Assembly: GCA_024102725.1 (NCBI GenBank)
Contig: JAGFJL010000068.1
Location: 62,001 to 126,000, forward strand
Direction of reading: 5' to 3'
DNA: 64,000 nt
From: Nitrococcus mobilis
GTDB lineage: Bacteria > Pseudomonadota > Gammaproteobacteria > Nitrococcales > Nitrococcaceae
The notes beneath the pieces were generated by a model that was not told the origin of the DNA, ran no database searches, and worked only from the letters and a program-made list of their open reading frames with translations. Position 1 is the first letter of the stretch. Every line of letters starts with the position of its first letter. Positions 9,229 to 18,148 of the stretch are shown in pieces. Made by a program: the position numbers and the translations under genes.

Positions 9229-9681
9229 CTATTCTTTGCCGGCGCCGGCTTGCTGCTCCAGGTAGCTGCGATAGTCCTCCCAAAGCTGTCCCGGTTTGTG
9301 CTGCCGCAGGAAACCTCGCAGCCAGGGAACGAACTCACTCACCTGCTCTCCCTCTTGTCCCCATTCACGCCACGCCTGTAGCACCATGGGTCCATAAGGG
9401 TTGCTCTCCAACCACGTATCGCCCGCACCGGCAGCCGGATCGGTGTCGAGATCCCAACCTTGCCATGTCCGGGTAAGCAGCTCGAACAACGAGTCATGTG
9501 CCGGCAATGCTCGGATAGCCTCGATCACTTCTCGTAACTCCTTGGCGAGCCTATCAACATCCGTTGCTTCCAGCTCCGGATCTCCAGTGGCATCGACACT
9601 GTCGAGTTCGACATGCTCGGCCTCCAGAGTGAAAAGCACGGCATCCTTCACTGTCTTATCTTCCGCAGGCGTCTCGGCCAT
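9229..9681 (-). CDS. acidic hypothetical protein
   Basis: This 150-residue, strongly acidic protein is rich in Glu, Asp and Trp. It reads like a real gene, with a compact helical pattern (DVDRLAKELREVIEAIRAL) and a tryptophan-rich C-terminal half ending EDYRSYLEQQAGAGKE. There is no signal peptide, membrane segment or motif that I recognise. It stands alone, and the function is unknown. Confidence 0.6.
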   Translation of the reverse strand: MAETPAEDKTVKDAVLFTLEAEHVELDSVDATGDPELEATDVDRLAKELREVIEAIRALPAHDSLFELLTRTWQGWDLDTDPAAGAGDTWLESNPYGPMVLQAWREWGQEGEQVSEFVPWLRGFLRQHKPGQLWEDYRSYLEQQAGAGKE

Positions 9682-9904
9682 ATCAGTTCCTCATTTGCTA
9701 GCGCAGTCAGCTGTATATAAAGAAGGCTCGGCTGCATTCGTCACTCGGACGAAGCCGGGCTGGCCACCGCTCCGCAGCCCGGCATTCAGCTTCTCTATGT
9801 CCGAGATTTACAGACACCGTCCTCGGCGCGCGCCCTCCGGGACTGTTTGCGGGCGCTCACAAAAATGGTCTGCAATACGGCAACACCGAGAAGGCCGCAA
9901 ATAA

Positions 9905-10118
9905 ATCCGTTCCTTCCCGTACGGATTGACGGATTGCGCGGTGTTCTCCGAAATACCAAAAATGATTAATTCGGAGTTTTCCTTTGAGAACTCTGGATTA
10001 ATACCCTATTGTCATTTCGACAAAACAATAAATCCATAAAAAACAACAAATCCAGAAAAATCAAATATATGAGAATCAGGCTTCACCGATTTGACAAATA
10101 AATCAGGGCTCCCTAGCC
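9905..10118. other. AT-rich intergenic tract
   Basis: This stretch is markedly AT-rich compared with its surroundings, with many A and T runs and no plausible gene. Its right third is copy 2 of repeat family 2. The remaining intergenic sequence (9682-9904 and 10119-10204) shows nothing I can name. Confidence 0.5.
10048..10118. repeat. dispersed ~70-bp repeat, family 2, copy 2
   Basis: It aligns with 4670-4738 and 29350-29420: AAATCCAG-AAAATCAAA at the left, ATGAGAATCAGGCTT in the middle, and TTGACAAATAAATCAGGGCT then CCCTAGCC at the right. Confidence 0.65.
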
Positions 10119-10204
10119 GAATCGCCAGATGGGGATTCTCACGCAGTTACTCCAGCTAATGGAACGGGGCAGACAGCCACCGAGGCGCCCGCACGATGCG
10201 TAAA

Positions 10205-10280
10205 TGGTGCCGGGACTCGGACTCGAACCGAGGGCCTATCGCTTACGAGGCGATTGCTCTACCGACTGAGCTATCCCGGC
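10205..10280 (-). tRNA. tRNA-Thr (anticodon CGT)
   Basis: The 76-nt cloverleaf includes an encoded CCA. Acceptor GCCGGGA pairs with TCCCGGC, the D arm is GCTC...GAGC, the anticodon stem ATCGC/GCGAT has loop CTCGTAA giving anticodon CGT, and the T arm is CTCGG TTCGAGT CCGAG. It reads ACG codons and is transcribed away from the pilin cluster. Confidence 0.95.
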
Positions 10281-10486
10281 CTATGCGCAGGCGGGTCAGT
10301 ATATAAAACAAGCAACTTACGCACAATCCATAGCCTCTTCCATCGACCGAGCCACTGACCACGCAGTCGATTGACCCGAATGAGGGAAACCGACCGCCAG
10401 ATTGTTTTTTACCGTTTATCGGGCTGATTGTGCAGCTCATCACATATCTCGTGCTTGGCGGATTTGCAGCCTTTATAAGAGAGCTC

Positions 10487-10990
10487 ATGAAAGATTCAAA
10501 AGGATTCACGCTCATCGAGCTCATGCTCACCCTGGCGGTAGCGGCCGTGCTACTCGCCGTGGCTGTGCCGTCTTATCGCGGCTTTGTGCAGGGCAATCGC
10601 GCGGCCGCCCAGGCCAATACCCTGCTGCGGGCGTTGGCGTATACCCGCAGTGAAGCGGTCAAGCGTGCAGCGGTGATCACGATCTGCCGAAGCAGCAATC
10701 AGAACGGCTGTGGCAGTGCCTGGGCGGACGGCTGGATCGTATTCACCGACGTCGATCAAGACGGCGTCCTGGATGCAGGCACGGATATCCTGCTGCAGGC
10801 CGGCGACGGACTCTCCGGGGGCTCGACTCTGACGGCCGGAACAGGATTTGTCCGCTACACCGCCGCAGGCGCTGCGCTCGATACCACCCAGTTCACTCTT
10901 ACCCCGGCCGACTGCCAAGGGGATATGCGACGCCTCATCCAAGTGACCGGCAGCGGCCAGGCCACCGTTCAGAAAGCAACCTGCCCCTGA
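10487..10990 (+). CDS. fimU: type IV minor pilin, GspH/FimT (FimU) family
   Basis: This is a pseudopilin of the tip-initiating minor-pilin complex. Starting at ATG 10487 (AAGAGAG upstream) gives 167 residues with the class III signal MKDSKG | FTLIELMLTLAVAAVLLAVAVPSY, which has the prepilin peptidase glycine and Glu at +5. A GspH-like domain follows, with YTRSEAVKRA in the conserved helix and cysteine pairs in ITICRSSNQNGCG and near the C-terminus. An upstream start at 10430 would add 19 residues ahead of the signal and is unlikely. First gene of the cluster, it sits where fimU lies in Pseudomonas. Confidence 0.88.
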   Translation: MKDSKGFTLIELMLTLAVAAVLLAVAVPSYRGFVQGNRAAAQANTLLRALAYTRSEAVKRAAVITICRSSNQNGCGSAWADGWIVFTDVDQDGVLDAGTDILLQAGDGLSGGSTLTAGTGFVRYTAAGAALDTTQFTLTPADCQGDMRRLIQVTGSGQATVQKATCP

Positions 10991-10999
10991 GGAGCGCCG

Positions 11000-11503
11000 A
11001 TGAAGACGACTCCAATCCACATCACCCGGCCCTTGGGCGCTTGCCGCCTCAGCCGTGGCTTCACGCTGCTCGAGGTGCTGATCGCTCTGCTCGTTCTCTC
11101 GGTTGGTTTGCTCGGCATCGCGGGCCTGCAGCTCACGGGCCTGCGCAGCAATCACAGCGCCTATCTGCGCTCGCAGGCCACGATCCTGGCTTACGACCTC
11201 CTGGATCGCCTGCGCGCCAATCGCGCGCAGGCGCAATCGGGCGACTACAACATCACGATCACCGGGGCCGGCGATTTGCCGTCCATCAGCGGTAGCCCCA
11301 CCCAGGCGGTGACGGATCTCAACGCGTGGGGCTCCAATTTGTTGGCACTGCTGCCCGCGGCGCAAGCCAGCGTGGCCGTGGCAGCCGACAATACGGTAAG
11401 CGTCAGTGTCAGCTGGGACGACTCCCGCGCCGATCGGGCACCGGATCGCAGCGGCACCCCCGTCACCGATCCAACCCAGTTTCAATTCCAAACGGAGCTC
11501 TGA
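11000..11503 (+). CDS. pilV: type IV pilus modification protein PilV
   Basis: This minor pilin has 167 residues. The prepilin signal ends RG | FTLLEVLIALLVLSVGLLGIAG, with Glu at +5. The stretch LGIAGLQLTGLRSNHSAYLRSQA is typical of PilV, as is AYDLLDRLRANR. It is located in the inner membrane until assembled at the pilus tip. GGAG lies six bases before the ATG. It follows fimU by nine bases and precedes pilW by five. Confidence 0.92.
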   Translation: MKTTPIHITRPLGACRLSRGFTLLEVLIALLVLSVGLLGIAGLQLTGLRSNHSAYLRSQATILAYDLLDRLRANRAQAQSGDYNITITGAGDLPSISGSPTQAVTDLNAWGSNLLALLPAAQASVAVAADNTVSVSVSWDDSRADRAPDRSGTPVTDPTQFQFQTEL

Positions 11504-11508
11504 GCATC

Positions 11509-12558
11509 ATGAGACACGTGCGCCGATCTTGGCCCGGTTACACAGGCGGCTTCTCGTTGGTCGAGATCATGGTGGCGCTCACCCTGAGCTTGTTGCTGTT
11601 GGGCGCCGTATTCCAGATCTTCATCAGCGCCAAGGCCTCCTACCGCATGAACGAGGGGCTCGCGCGGCTGCAGGAGACGGGGCGCTTCGCCGTCGATATT
11701 CTCACCGGGGATATCCGGATGGCGGGCTACCAGGGCTGCATGACGCTCGATCAGCTCACGCCGAACGTGATCGTCAAGAATCCGCCGAGCGAACTGCTGC
11801 TCTATGACCCAGCCAACGTCCTGCGGGGCCAGAACGATCTGGCATCCGGCAACGACTTAGTAGACGACCACCGGGCCGTCGTCGGCAGCGACAGCCTGAG
11901 CCTTCTCAAGGCATCACCCGCCGTGGCGCATCTGTCCGGCAACATGACGGCCATCAACGCCAATATCCAGCTCGACGGCAACCCGGCCGGCTTCGAACAG
12001 GACGATATCCTCATGATCACGGATTGCGCCGAGGCGGACATCTTCAAGGCGACCAGCGTCTCCAGCAGTGGCGGCACCGTCACCATCGCTCACGCCAGCG
12101 ACGGGAATACGACCAACAATCTATCTAAAGCCTACCAGGGTGACGCGATGGTGATGGCGTTCGAGTCCAGCACCTATTACGTCGCCGACACCAATCGCAC
12201 CAACGAAGCCGGCGAACCCATCTACGGCCTCTACGTGCAGCGGCTCGGCGGCACACCGGTGGAGTTGGTCGCGGGCGTCGAGGACATGCAAGTCCTCTAT
12301 GGTGAGGACGGTAACGCCGATGGCTCGGTCGACAGCTACGTCAACGCCGGCGCGGTGGCGGACTTCACCAACGTACTCAGCATCCGGGTCGCTTTGCTGG
12401 TCGACTCGGTGACACCGGCCAGCACGCAGCCGGACAGCGCGACCTACACGCTGTTGGACGAGACCGTGGACCCGCCGAACGGGCGCTATCTGCGCAAGGT
12501 GTTCACCTTGACGGCCACAGTGCGCAACCGCGAGCTGCGCAGCACGATGTTCAACTGA
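11509..12558 (+). CDS. pilW: type IV pilus minor pilin PilW
   Basis: This 349-residue minor pilin has signal MRHVRRSWPGYTGG | FSLVEIMVALTLSLLLLG and the PilW-typical LARLQETGRFAVDIL followed by DIRMAGYQGC. The ATG at 11509, just after the pilV stop, was chosen over an upstream start that would place 61 extra residues before the signal. PilW with PilV, PilX and FimU primes pilus assembly and helps place PilY1 at the tip. The C-terminal region ends with the typical RKVFTLTATVRNR. Confidence 0.92.
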   Translation: MRHVRRSWPGYTGGFSLVEIMVALTLSLLLLGAVFQIFISAKASYRMNEGLARLQETGRFAVDILTGDIRMAGYQGCMTLDQLTPNVIVKNPPSELLLYDPANVLRGQNDLASGNDLVDDHRAVVGSDSLSLLKASPAVAHLSGNMTAINANIQLDGNPAGFEQDDILMITDCAEADIFKATSVSSSGGTVTIAHASDGNTTNNLSKAYQGDAMVMAFESSTYYVADTNRTNEAGEPIYGLYVQRLGGTPVELVAGVEDMQVLYGEDGNADGSVDSYVNAGAVADFTNVLSIRVALLVDSVTPASTQPDSATYTLLDETVDPPNGRYLRKVFTLTATVRNRELRSTMFN

Positions 12559-12583
12559 TGGGAACCTCGGATAACCCCAAATG

Positions 12584-12614
12584 CCATCATTCCGACCTAC
12601 GCCGGAATGACGGG
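12584..12614. repeat. CGTCATTCC palindromic repeat between pilW and pilX
   Basis: CCATCATTCCGACCTACGCC and the following GGAATGACGGG form an imperfect hairpin. The flank GGGAACCTCGGATAACCCC resembles the flank of the copies at 17.4 and 51.5 kb. It separates pilW from the likely pilX start. Confidence 0.7.
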
Positions 12615-12680
12615 GGCGGGGGCCTGCGCCGGGGGACGAACTTCGAAAATTGTCTGAAGCCCTCTGAATGGATAAGCACC

Positions 12681-13283
12681 ATGGATAAGCACAGACACTC
12701 ACTAATCGCCCAGGGCATGAGAGGACACCCCTTGATACGCCAGCGACGGCTTCAACGCGGCTCGGTGCTGATCGTCAGCCTGCTCTTTTTGCTGGTGCTG
12801 ACCTTGATCGGCATCACTTCGATGCAAGGGGTCTCGCTCGAGGAGAAGATGGCCGGCAACGCCCGTGGCGGCACGCTCGCCTTCCAGGCGGCGGAGGCGG
12901 CGCTGCGCGATGGCGAGAGCTGGGTCATGGGCATCGACCTGCACGACCCGCCTACGCCGGTAGACACCTGCTCCACCGCCCCTTGCGCGCTGTGGGAGGC
13001 CGGCGAGCCCGAGCCCTACCCGGAGACGAAAGCCATGGCCTGGTGGCAGAGCACTGGGCGGGAGTATGGCGTTACGGGCACCCAAGAGCTCACGGCCTTG
13101 GCGAGCGATCCACGCTTCCTGGTCGAGTACCTGCGCTATGACCCGGCCAACAGTGTCCTGAACAGCAACGAGCGTGCGCGGCACATCGGACCGCATTTCT
13201 ACCGGGTGACCGCAGCAGGCTTCGGCCCCCAGGGCAGCACGCAGCGGGTCCTCCAATCCACGGTGCGGACCTGGAAGAATTAA
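12681..13283 (+). CDS. pilX: type IV pilus assembly protein PilX
   Basis: PilX is a small pilus-assembly pseudopilin-like protein. The segment RGSVLIVSLLFLLVLTLIG with SMQGVSLEEKMAGNA after it is the PilX N-terminal signature, which lacks a classical G|FTLIE site. Downstream is AFQAAEAALRDGE. The start is uncertain: ATG 12681 (200 residues) or ATG 12717 (188 residues), neither with a strong ribosome binding site. A still earlier start at 12558 would translate through a palindromic repeat and is unlikely. Confidence 0.88.
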   Translation: MDKHRHSLIAQGMRGHPLIRQRRLQRGSVLIVSLLFLLVLTLIGITSMQGVSLEEKMAGNARGGTLAFQAAEAALRDGESWVMGIDLHDPPTPVDTCSTAPCALWEAGEPEPYPETKAMAWWQSTGREYGVTGTQELTALASDPRFLVEYLRYDPANSVLNSNERARHIGPHFYRVTAAGFGPQGSTQRVLQSTVRTWKN

Positions 13284-13346
13284 TCGGCCCGGCGCAGCGA
13301 GTCATCCGGGACCGGTGCAAAATCAATCGGATCGAGGGAACGAGCC

Positions 13347-16300
13347 ATGCAACGCTTACAGGGAGTAAAGCGGCTAGGAGCAACCGGACTCACCGCCGCG
13401 GCGCTGCTGCTGGGGGCGCAGGGCGCGCCGCACGCCGCGCCGTTGGCGTTGAGCGACAAGCCCTTGTTTCTGAAAACCGGGGTCGCACCCAACCTCATCA
13501 TCACCTTGGATGATTCCGGCAGCATGGGGCGGGACTATATGCCGGATGATCGGAGCGGAGACTGGCACGAGCGCTTCTACTCGGCGGCCTACAACGGGGT
13601 GGCCTACAATCCGAGCATCACCTATGCACCGCCGCTGCACGCCGACGGCACGCCGTTTAGCACCTCGTTCACCCAAGCCTACCAAAGCCCGTTCACCAAC
13701 ACCTGCAGCAGCGACGGCCGCCGCGGTTGCGGCTCGAGCCGGGATCTGAGCAGTAACTACGTAACCGAAAACCTTTGGGGCAGCGACAAGACCTGGCCGG
13801 CCTTCTACGCGGCGTTCGACTCGAGCAATACCAACTCGGGCGGTACCAATTGCGAGATCACCAGCGACTATGACGACGATGCCTGCTACGACCAGGTGAC
13901 CGTATCCGGCACGGCTGAAGAGCAAAACTTCGCCAACTGGTACAGCTTCTATCGAAACCGCAACCTCGCCACCATCACCGGCGCCTCACGTGCCTTCTAT
14001 TCGCTCGGCAACGACATCCGGGTAGGCTGGCAGCGGCTGAACATCGGCACCGCCATCGAAGAGGTGCGTTTTTTCACCAGCACGCACCGCACGGCTTTCT
14101 ATGATTGGTTGTTTAACCTACCCTCCGGTGGCAGCACTCCGTTACGCTCGGCACTGCAGCGCGCCGGCGAGTACTTCAAAACGGCCCAACCTTATCTCGA
14201 CGACCCCGCCGATTCCGGCTCGGGCTCAGCGTCCTGCCGCCAAAACTACCACGTGCTGATGACCGATGGCCTGTGGAACGGCAGCCTGTCGAATGGGCCG
14301 GATAACTACGATGATTCGAGTCAAACGCTGCCGGATGGCGCCAGCTACAGCCCGCAGGCACCGTTCCAAGACGACAACAGCAATGTATTGGCCGACCTGG
14401 CCTTCAAATACTGGGCAGAAGACCTCAACGCGCTAGCCGACAACGTGCCGCCCTACATGCCGCAGCAAGGGGCGTCGGCCAGCGCGAATTATTGGAATGC
14501 TCAAAACGACCCTGCCAACTGGCAACACCTGGTCAACTTCACGGTGGGCCTCGGCCTTGGCAGCTTTCTGACCAACCCGGCTTGGGGCGGGAGCACCTTT
14601 ACCGGCGACTACCCCCAGCTCGCTGACGGTACCAAGAGCTGGCCAACGGTCACCAGCAATACGCAAAGTACTGTCTCCGACCTCTGGCACGCGGCCATCA
14701 ACAGCCGCGGCCAGTTCTTCAGCGCCGATGACCCCAAGGCCTTGGCGGATGCATTCAAGGCCATCCTCAACCGCATCGCCGACCGCACCTCCTCGGGCAC
14801 CTCGGTGGCCATCGAGTCCGGCGCCATCACCCACTCGGACAATGTCTACATCGCCCGTTTCAACAGCCGCGACTGGACCGGTCAGGTGGTGGCCTACGCT
14901 CTGAGCCACGACCCGGCGACCCTGGGTGACATCGGCGCCGCGGTCTGGGATGCCGCCTGCGCGTTGACCGGCGGCGCCTGCGCCACTGACGGCGAAACCT
15001 ACACCGGGCGCACGACGGCCAACCGGCAGATTGTCACCTACAATCCGACCAGCGGGGCCGGCGTGCCGTTCCAGTGGGCCAATTTGGATTCAAGCCAAAC
15101 GACGTTCCTGAATCAGGCAAGCAATGGCACCGTAGACGGCAAGGGCGAGGCGCGCCTTGATTATCTGCGCGGCGATCGTAGCCAGGAGCAGAGCAACGGC
15201 GGCCCGTTCCGCACCCGCAAAGGGTTGCTCGGCGACGTGGTGGACGCGACACCCGTTTACGTCGGCGCCCCGAACCGGTTTTATCCCGATGACTGGGGCG
15301 TCATAGACAAAGACGACACTCCCGAAGATCAGGCCACCGGAACTTATGCTGATTTCAAGGCCGCCCATAGCAGCCGCGCGGGCGTGGTCTACGTCGGCGC
15401 CAACGACGGCATGCTGCACGCCTTCGCCGCTGCGACCGGCCAGGAGATCTTCGCCTACGTGCCGAGCGCGGTCTACGCTCATCTAAGCGATCTCACCGAC
15501 CCCGCCTACGGCCACCGTTTCTACGTGGACGCCACTCCTACCGAGGGGGATGCCTTCTTCGGCGGCGCTTGGCACACGATTCTCGTCGGCGGACTGCGTG
15601 CCGGCGGCCAGGGCGTTTATGCCCTCGATATCACCGCTGTGCCGGGTGCGGCCGTCGGCGAGACCAGCGTCGCCACCAAGCTGCTGTGGGAGTTCACCGA
15701 TGCCGACGACGCCGATCTTGGTTTCACTTACAGCTCGCCACAGATCGTGCGGCTGCACAACGGCCACTGGGCGGCGGTATTCGGCAATGGCTACAACAAC
15801 ACCGACAGCGATGGACATATGAGCAGCAGCGGCAACGCCGTGCTGTTCATCCGCGATCTTGAAAGCGGCACCGTCATAAAGCTCGACACCCACCGGGGTA
15901 CGGCTGACGATCCCACCGACAACAACCGGCCCAACGGGCTCGCCACGGTGACCCCGACCGATATCGACGGCGACGGCATCGTCGACTATCTGTACGCCGG
16001 CGACCTGTTCGGCAATCTGTGGAAGTTCGACGTCAAGTCAGGCAACACCAGCAATTGGCAGATCGCCTACGGCACCGGCACCAACCCGACACCACTGTTC
16101 ACGGCGGTGGATGCAAACGGTACCCATGAGCCTATCACCACGGCACCCAGCATCCGCCGCCACCCCACGGGCGAGGGCTTCCTGCTGATGTTCGGTACCG
16201 GCAAATACTTGGAGAACCAAGACTCCACCCTTTCCACCAAAAAGCAAAGCGTCTACGGCATCTGGGACCGGGACGGGAGTTCGCTCAAGCCGTTCACCCG

Positions 16301-16886
16301 CAGCAACCTGCTGGAGCAGACCATCGAGCAGGCGACAACCGTCAACGGCACCGACTTCCGAATCCTGAGCGATCACCCGCTCACTTGGGCGGACTCGGAT
16401 CCGACAACCCTGCCGAGTTCCAGCTCGGATGGGTATCTGGGCTGGTATATGGATCTCCTCGCCGGTGAAATGCAGGTGACCGATTCGCTGGTGCGGGGCA
16501 ACCGACTGATCTTCACCACCCTGATCCCGAATGACGATCCGTGTTCGCTCGGCGGCGACAGTTGGCTGATGGTGCTGGATTACCGCGACGGCGGCCGATT
16601 CAACTTACCGGTCTTCGATACCGACAACGACGGCGTCTTCGCGCTCGCCGACCTGGCCGAGGCTGATACCGACGGCGACGGCAACAAGGAGAAGATCAGC
16701 GCCGGCGGCCAGAAATCCAAGAGCGGCATCCTGCAGACGCCCACCTTGGGCTCGGCGCCCAACGCTGATCGGGCCTACTTGGGCGGCTCCGACGGCAAAG
16801 GCACGGACTGCGCCGGCCGGGACTGCACCGACATCGGCCGCGACCCGGCCACTCGCAACCGCCAGTCTTGGCTGCAACTGCGTTAG
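13347..16886 (+). CDS. pilY1: type IV pilus tip adhesin / biogenesis factor PilY1
   Basis: This large secreted tip protein has 1179 residues. A signal peptide occupies about residues 1-31 (ends HAA). A von Willebrand A-like domain contains a MIDAS motif DDSGSMG near residue 55. A C-terminal seven-bladed PilY1 propeller includes VVYVGANDGMLHAFAA, ILVGGLRAGGQGVYALDI and YAGDLFGNLWKFDV. Asp-rich loops DIDGDGIVDY and DTDNDGVFALADLAEADTD look like EF-hand-type calcium sites; calcium binding controls extension and retraction in characterised homologues. AGGGA lies before the ATG. The N-terminal VWA may sense surface contact. Confidence 0.95.
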   Translation: MQRLQGVKRLGATGLTAAALLLGAQGAPHAAPLALSDKPLFLKTGVAPNLIITLDDSGSMGRDYMPDDRSGDWHERFYSAAYNGVAYNPSITYAPPLHADGTPFSTSFTQAYQSPFTNTCSSDGRRGCGSSRDLSSNYVTENLWGSDKTWPAFYAAFDSSNTNSGGTNCEITSDYDDDACYDQVTVSGTAEEQNFANWYSFYRNRNLATITGASRAFYSLGNDIRVGWQRLNIGTAIEEVRFFTSTHRTAFYDWLFNLPSGGSTPLRSALQRAGEYFKTAQPYLDDPADSGSGSASCRQNYHVLMTDGLWNGSLSNGPDNYDDSSQTLPDGASYSPQAPFQDDNSNVLADLAFKYWAEDLNALADNVPPYMPQQGASASANYWNAQNDPANWQHLVNFTVGLGLGSFLTNPAWGGSTFTGDYPQLADGTKSWPTVTSNTQSTVSDLWHAAINSRGQFFSADDPKALADAFKAILNRIADRTSSGTSVAIESGAITHSDNVYIARFNSRDWTGQVVAYALSHDPATLGDIGAAVWDAACALTGGACATDGETYTGRTTANRQIVTYNPTSGAGVPFQWANLDSSQTTFLNQASNGTVDGKGEARLDYLRGDRSQEQSNGGPFRTRKGLLGDVVDATPVYVGAPNRFYPDDWGVIDKDDTPEDQATGTYADFKAAHSSRAGVVYVGANDGMLHAFAAATGQEIFAYVPSAVYAHLSDLTDPAYGHRFYVDATPTEGDAFFGGAWHTILVGGLRAGGQGVYALDITAVPGAAVGETSVATKLLWEFTDADDADLGFTYSSPQIVRLHNGHWAAVFGNGYNNTDSDGHMSSSGNAVLFIRDLESGTVIKLDTHRGTADDPTDNNRPNGLATVTPTDIDGDGIVDYLYAGDLFGNLWKFDVKSGNTSNWQIAYGTGTNPTPLFTAVDANGTHEPITTAPSIRRHPTGEGFLLMFGTGKYLENQDSTLSTKKQSVYGIWDRDGSSLKPFTRSNLLEQTIEQATTVNGTDFRILSDHPLTWADSDPTTLPSSSSDGYLGWYMDLLAGEMQVTDSLVRGNRLIFTTLIPNDDPCSLGGDSWLMVLDYRDGGRFNLPVFDTDNDGVFALADLAEADTDGDGNKEKISAGGQKSKSGILQTPTLGSAPNADRAYLGGSDGKGTDCAGRDCTDIGRDPATRNRQSWLQLR

Positions 16887-16944
16887 GGCGTGCTGCTCTA
16901 TTCCTATTCATCGCACCGGCACGAGCCGATGCCCAGCCGGATTC

Positions 16945-16974
16945 CGGCTCCCCCCACCCGAGCGCGGGGAGCCG
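16945..16974. promoter_or_regulatory. strong hairpin between pilY1 and the pilY2-like gene
   Basis: CGGCTCCCC and GGGGAGCCG make a perfect 9-bp stem with a 12-nt loop, 59 bases after the pilY1 stop. No T run follows, so it may process or stabilise the mRNA rather than end it. The role is inferred. Confidence 0.4.
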
Positions 16975-17022
16975 AAACGGCAAGAAAGCAAGCATCAGGG
17001 GTTTCTCACGGAGTCATCGATC

Positions 17023-17343
17023 ATGACAAAGCATCGCACACGGGGCTTTCTGCTCCGAGCGCTAAGCGCCGGCCTGTTGGGCTGGGGGCTCAGCGCCGCC
17101 GCCCAGGGAGTGGATACCTTCGAGAACAACGGCGTCATTCAGCAACTCGATCCCGTCGGTGAACAAATCGTCATCGACGGCCGGTACTACACTCTGCCCA
17201 CTGCCGTAGCCCAGCAGGCTCGCGATCAGCGCGGGACAAAGATAACGCTGCAACGGGGCATGCGGGTGAGCTTCTACGGCTCGACCTCGAGCCATATCCC
17301 CAAAATCCAGGGCATCAACTTCCTACGCTGGAGTGATCGATGA
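17023..17343 (+). CDS. small exported protein in the PilY2 position
   Basis: This 106-residue protein has a signal peptide (residues 1-27, ending SAAAQG). A compact beta-rich domain follows, with GVIQQLDPVGEQIVIDGRYY and TKITLQRGMRVSFYG. In Pseudomonas, pilY2 lies between pilY1 and pilE and codes for a protein of similar size. The assignment rests on position, size and export signal, not on residues I recognise. GGAG lies 10 bases before the ATG. Confidence 0.6.
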   Translation: MTKHRTRGFLLRALSAGLLGWGLSAAAQGVDTFENNGVIQQLDPVGEQIVIDGRYYTLPTAVAQQARDQRGTKITLQRGMRVSFYGSTSSHIPKIQGINFLRWSDR

Positions 17344-17396
17344 GCCTGGCCGATACAGGAGAAACCTCAATAACTTCCGAATTTCGTATTTTGCAT

Positions 17397-17473
17397 CGTC
17401 ATCCCGACGTCGGCCTGGATCCATCTTGCTGTTCAAAAAAAAAATAGATTCCGGCCTACGCCGGAATGACGGG
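17397..17473. repeat. CGTCATTCC palindromic repeat, split copy
   Basis: CGTCATCCCGACGTCGGCCTGG and, 45 bases on, ATTCCGGCCTACGCCGGAAT then GACGGG are two partial copies facing each other around an A10 run. The outer flanks (CTCAATAACTTCCGAATTTC and AATTCCGAAATTATTCGAG) are inverted relatives. It lies between the pilY2-like gene and pilE. Confidence 0.7.
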
Positions 17474-17523
17474 AATTCCGAAATTATTCGAGACTACCTA
17501 TAGCACCCATTAGGAGGAGAGGC

Positions 17524-17964
17524 ATGAGGGGAGAAACGAGCCGACGGTATGCCAGTGGGTTCACGCTCATCGAGCTGATGATCACTGTGGCGATCCTAGC
17601 AATCATCGCCGCTATCGCTTACCCATCGTACACCCGCCACGTTATAAAATCCCATCGCAGCACCGGCCAGAGCAAGCTGCTGGAAATCATGCAGGCCCAA
17701 GAGCGCTACTTCACGGTCAATAACACCTACACGGCGGATCTCACAGATCTTGGCTACGACGCAGCGACTGCCATTCCCGCTGATGGCGGCTGGTATACGG
17801 TGGCAGCGGCCGCTTGCAGCGCAAGCACCATTAGCCAATGTGTTCTCCTGACCGCAACACCCCAGGACGCGCAGACCGCCGATACCACCTGCGGCAACCT
17901 GACCCTGTCCTCACGCGGCCAAAAAGGCAGCAGCGGAACAGGCAGCCTCGGTGAATGCTGGTAA
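17524..17964 (+). CDS. pilE: type IV pilin PilE-like minor pilin
   Basis: This 146-residue pilin has leader MRGETSRRYASG, then FTLIELMITVAILAIIAAIAYPSY with Glu at +5. The stretch GQSKLLEIMQAQERYFTVNNTYTADLTDLG is characteristic of PilE-type minor pilins. A C-terminal disulphide loop is likely between the cysteines in ADTTCGNL and LGECW. AGGAGGAG lies directly before the ATG. It follows pilY2 in the standard order and may be a core minor pilin bridging tip complex and shaft. Confidence 0.92.
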   Translation: MRGETSRRYASGFTLIELMITVAILAIIAAIAYPSYTRHVIKSHRSTGQSKLLEIMQAQERYFTVNNTYTADLTDLGYDAATAIPADGGWYTVAAAACSASTISQCVLLTATPQDAQTADTTCGNLTLSSRGQKGSSGTGSLGECW

Positions 17965-18148
17965 CTCGGACCAGGATTGGGTAGACTGTGACCCAGTTCC
18001 GAATTTCAGACTTAAGTGAGCGGGTAGTCACATACACCCGCAACCGGTGTTTGGCATACGGAGCATCGAATAACGGCTAAATTTTCGTCAGCCCGACGGA
18101 GTCATTCTGAAGGTGCAATAGAGGCATGATCGTCAAGGAGGACTCATC

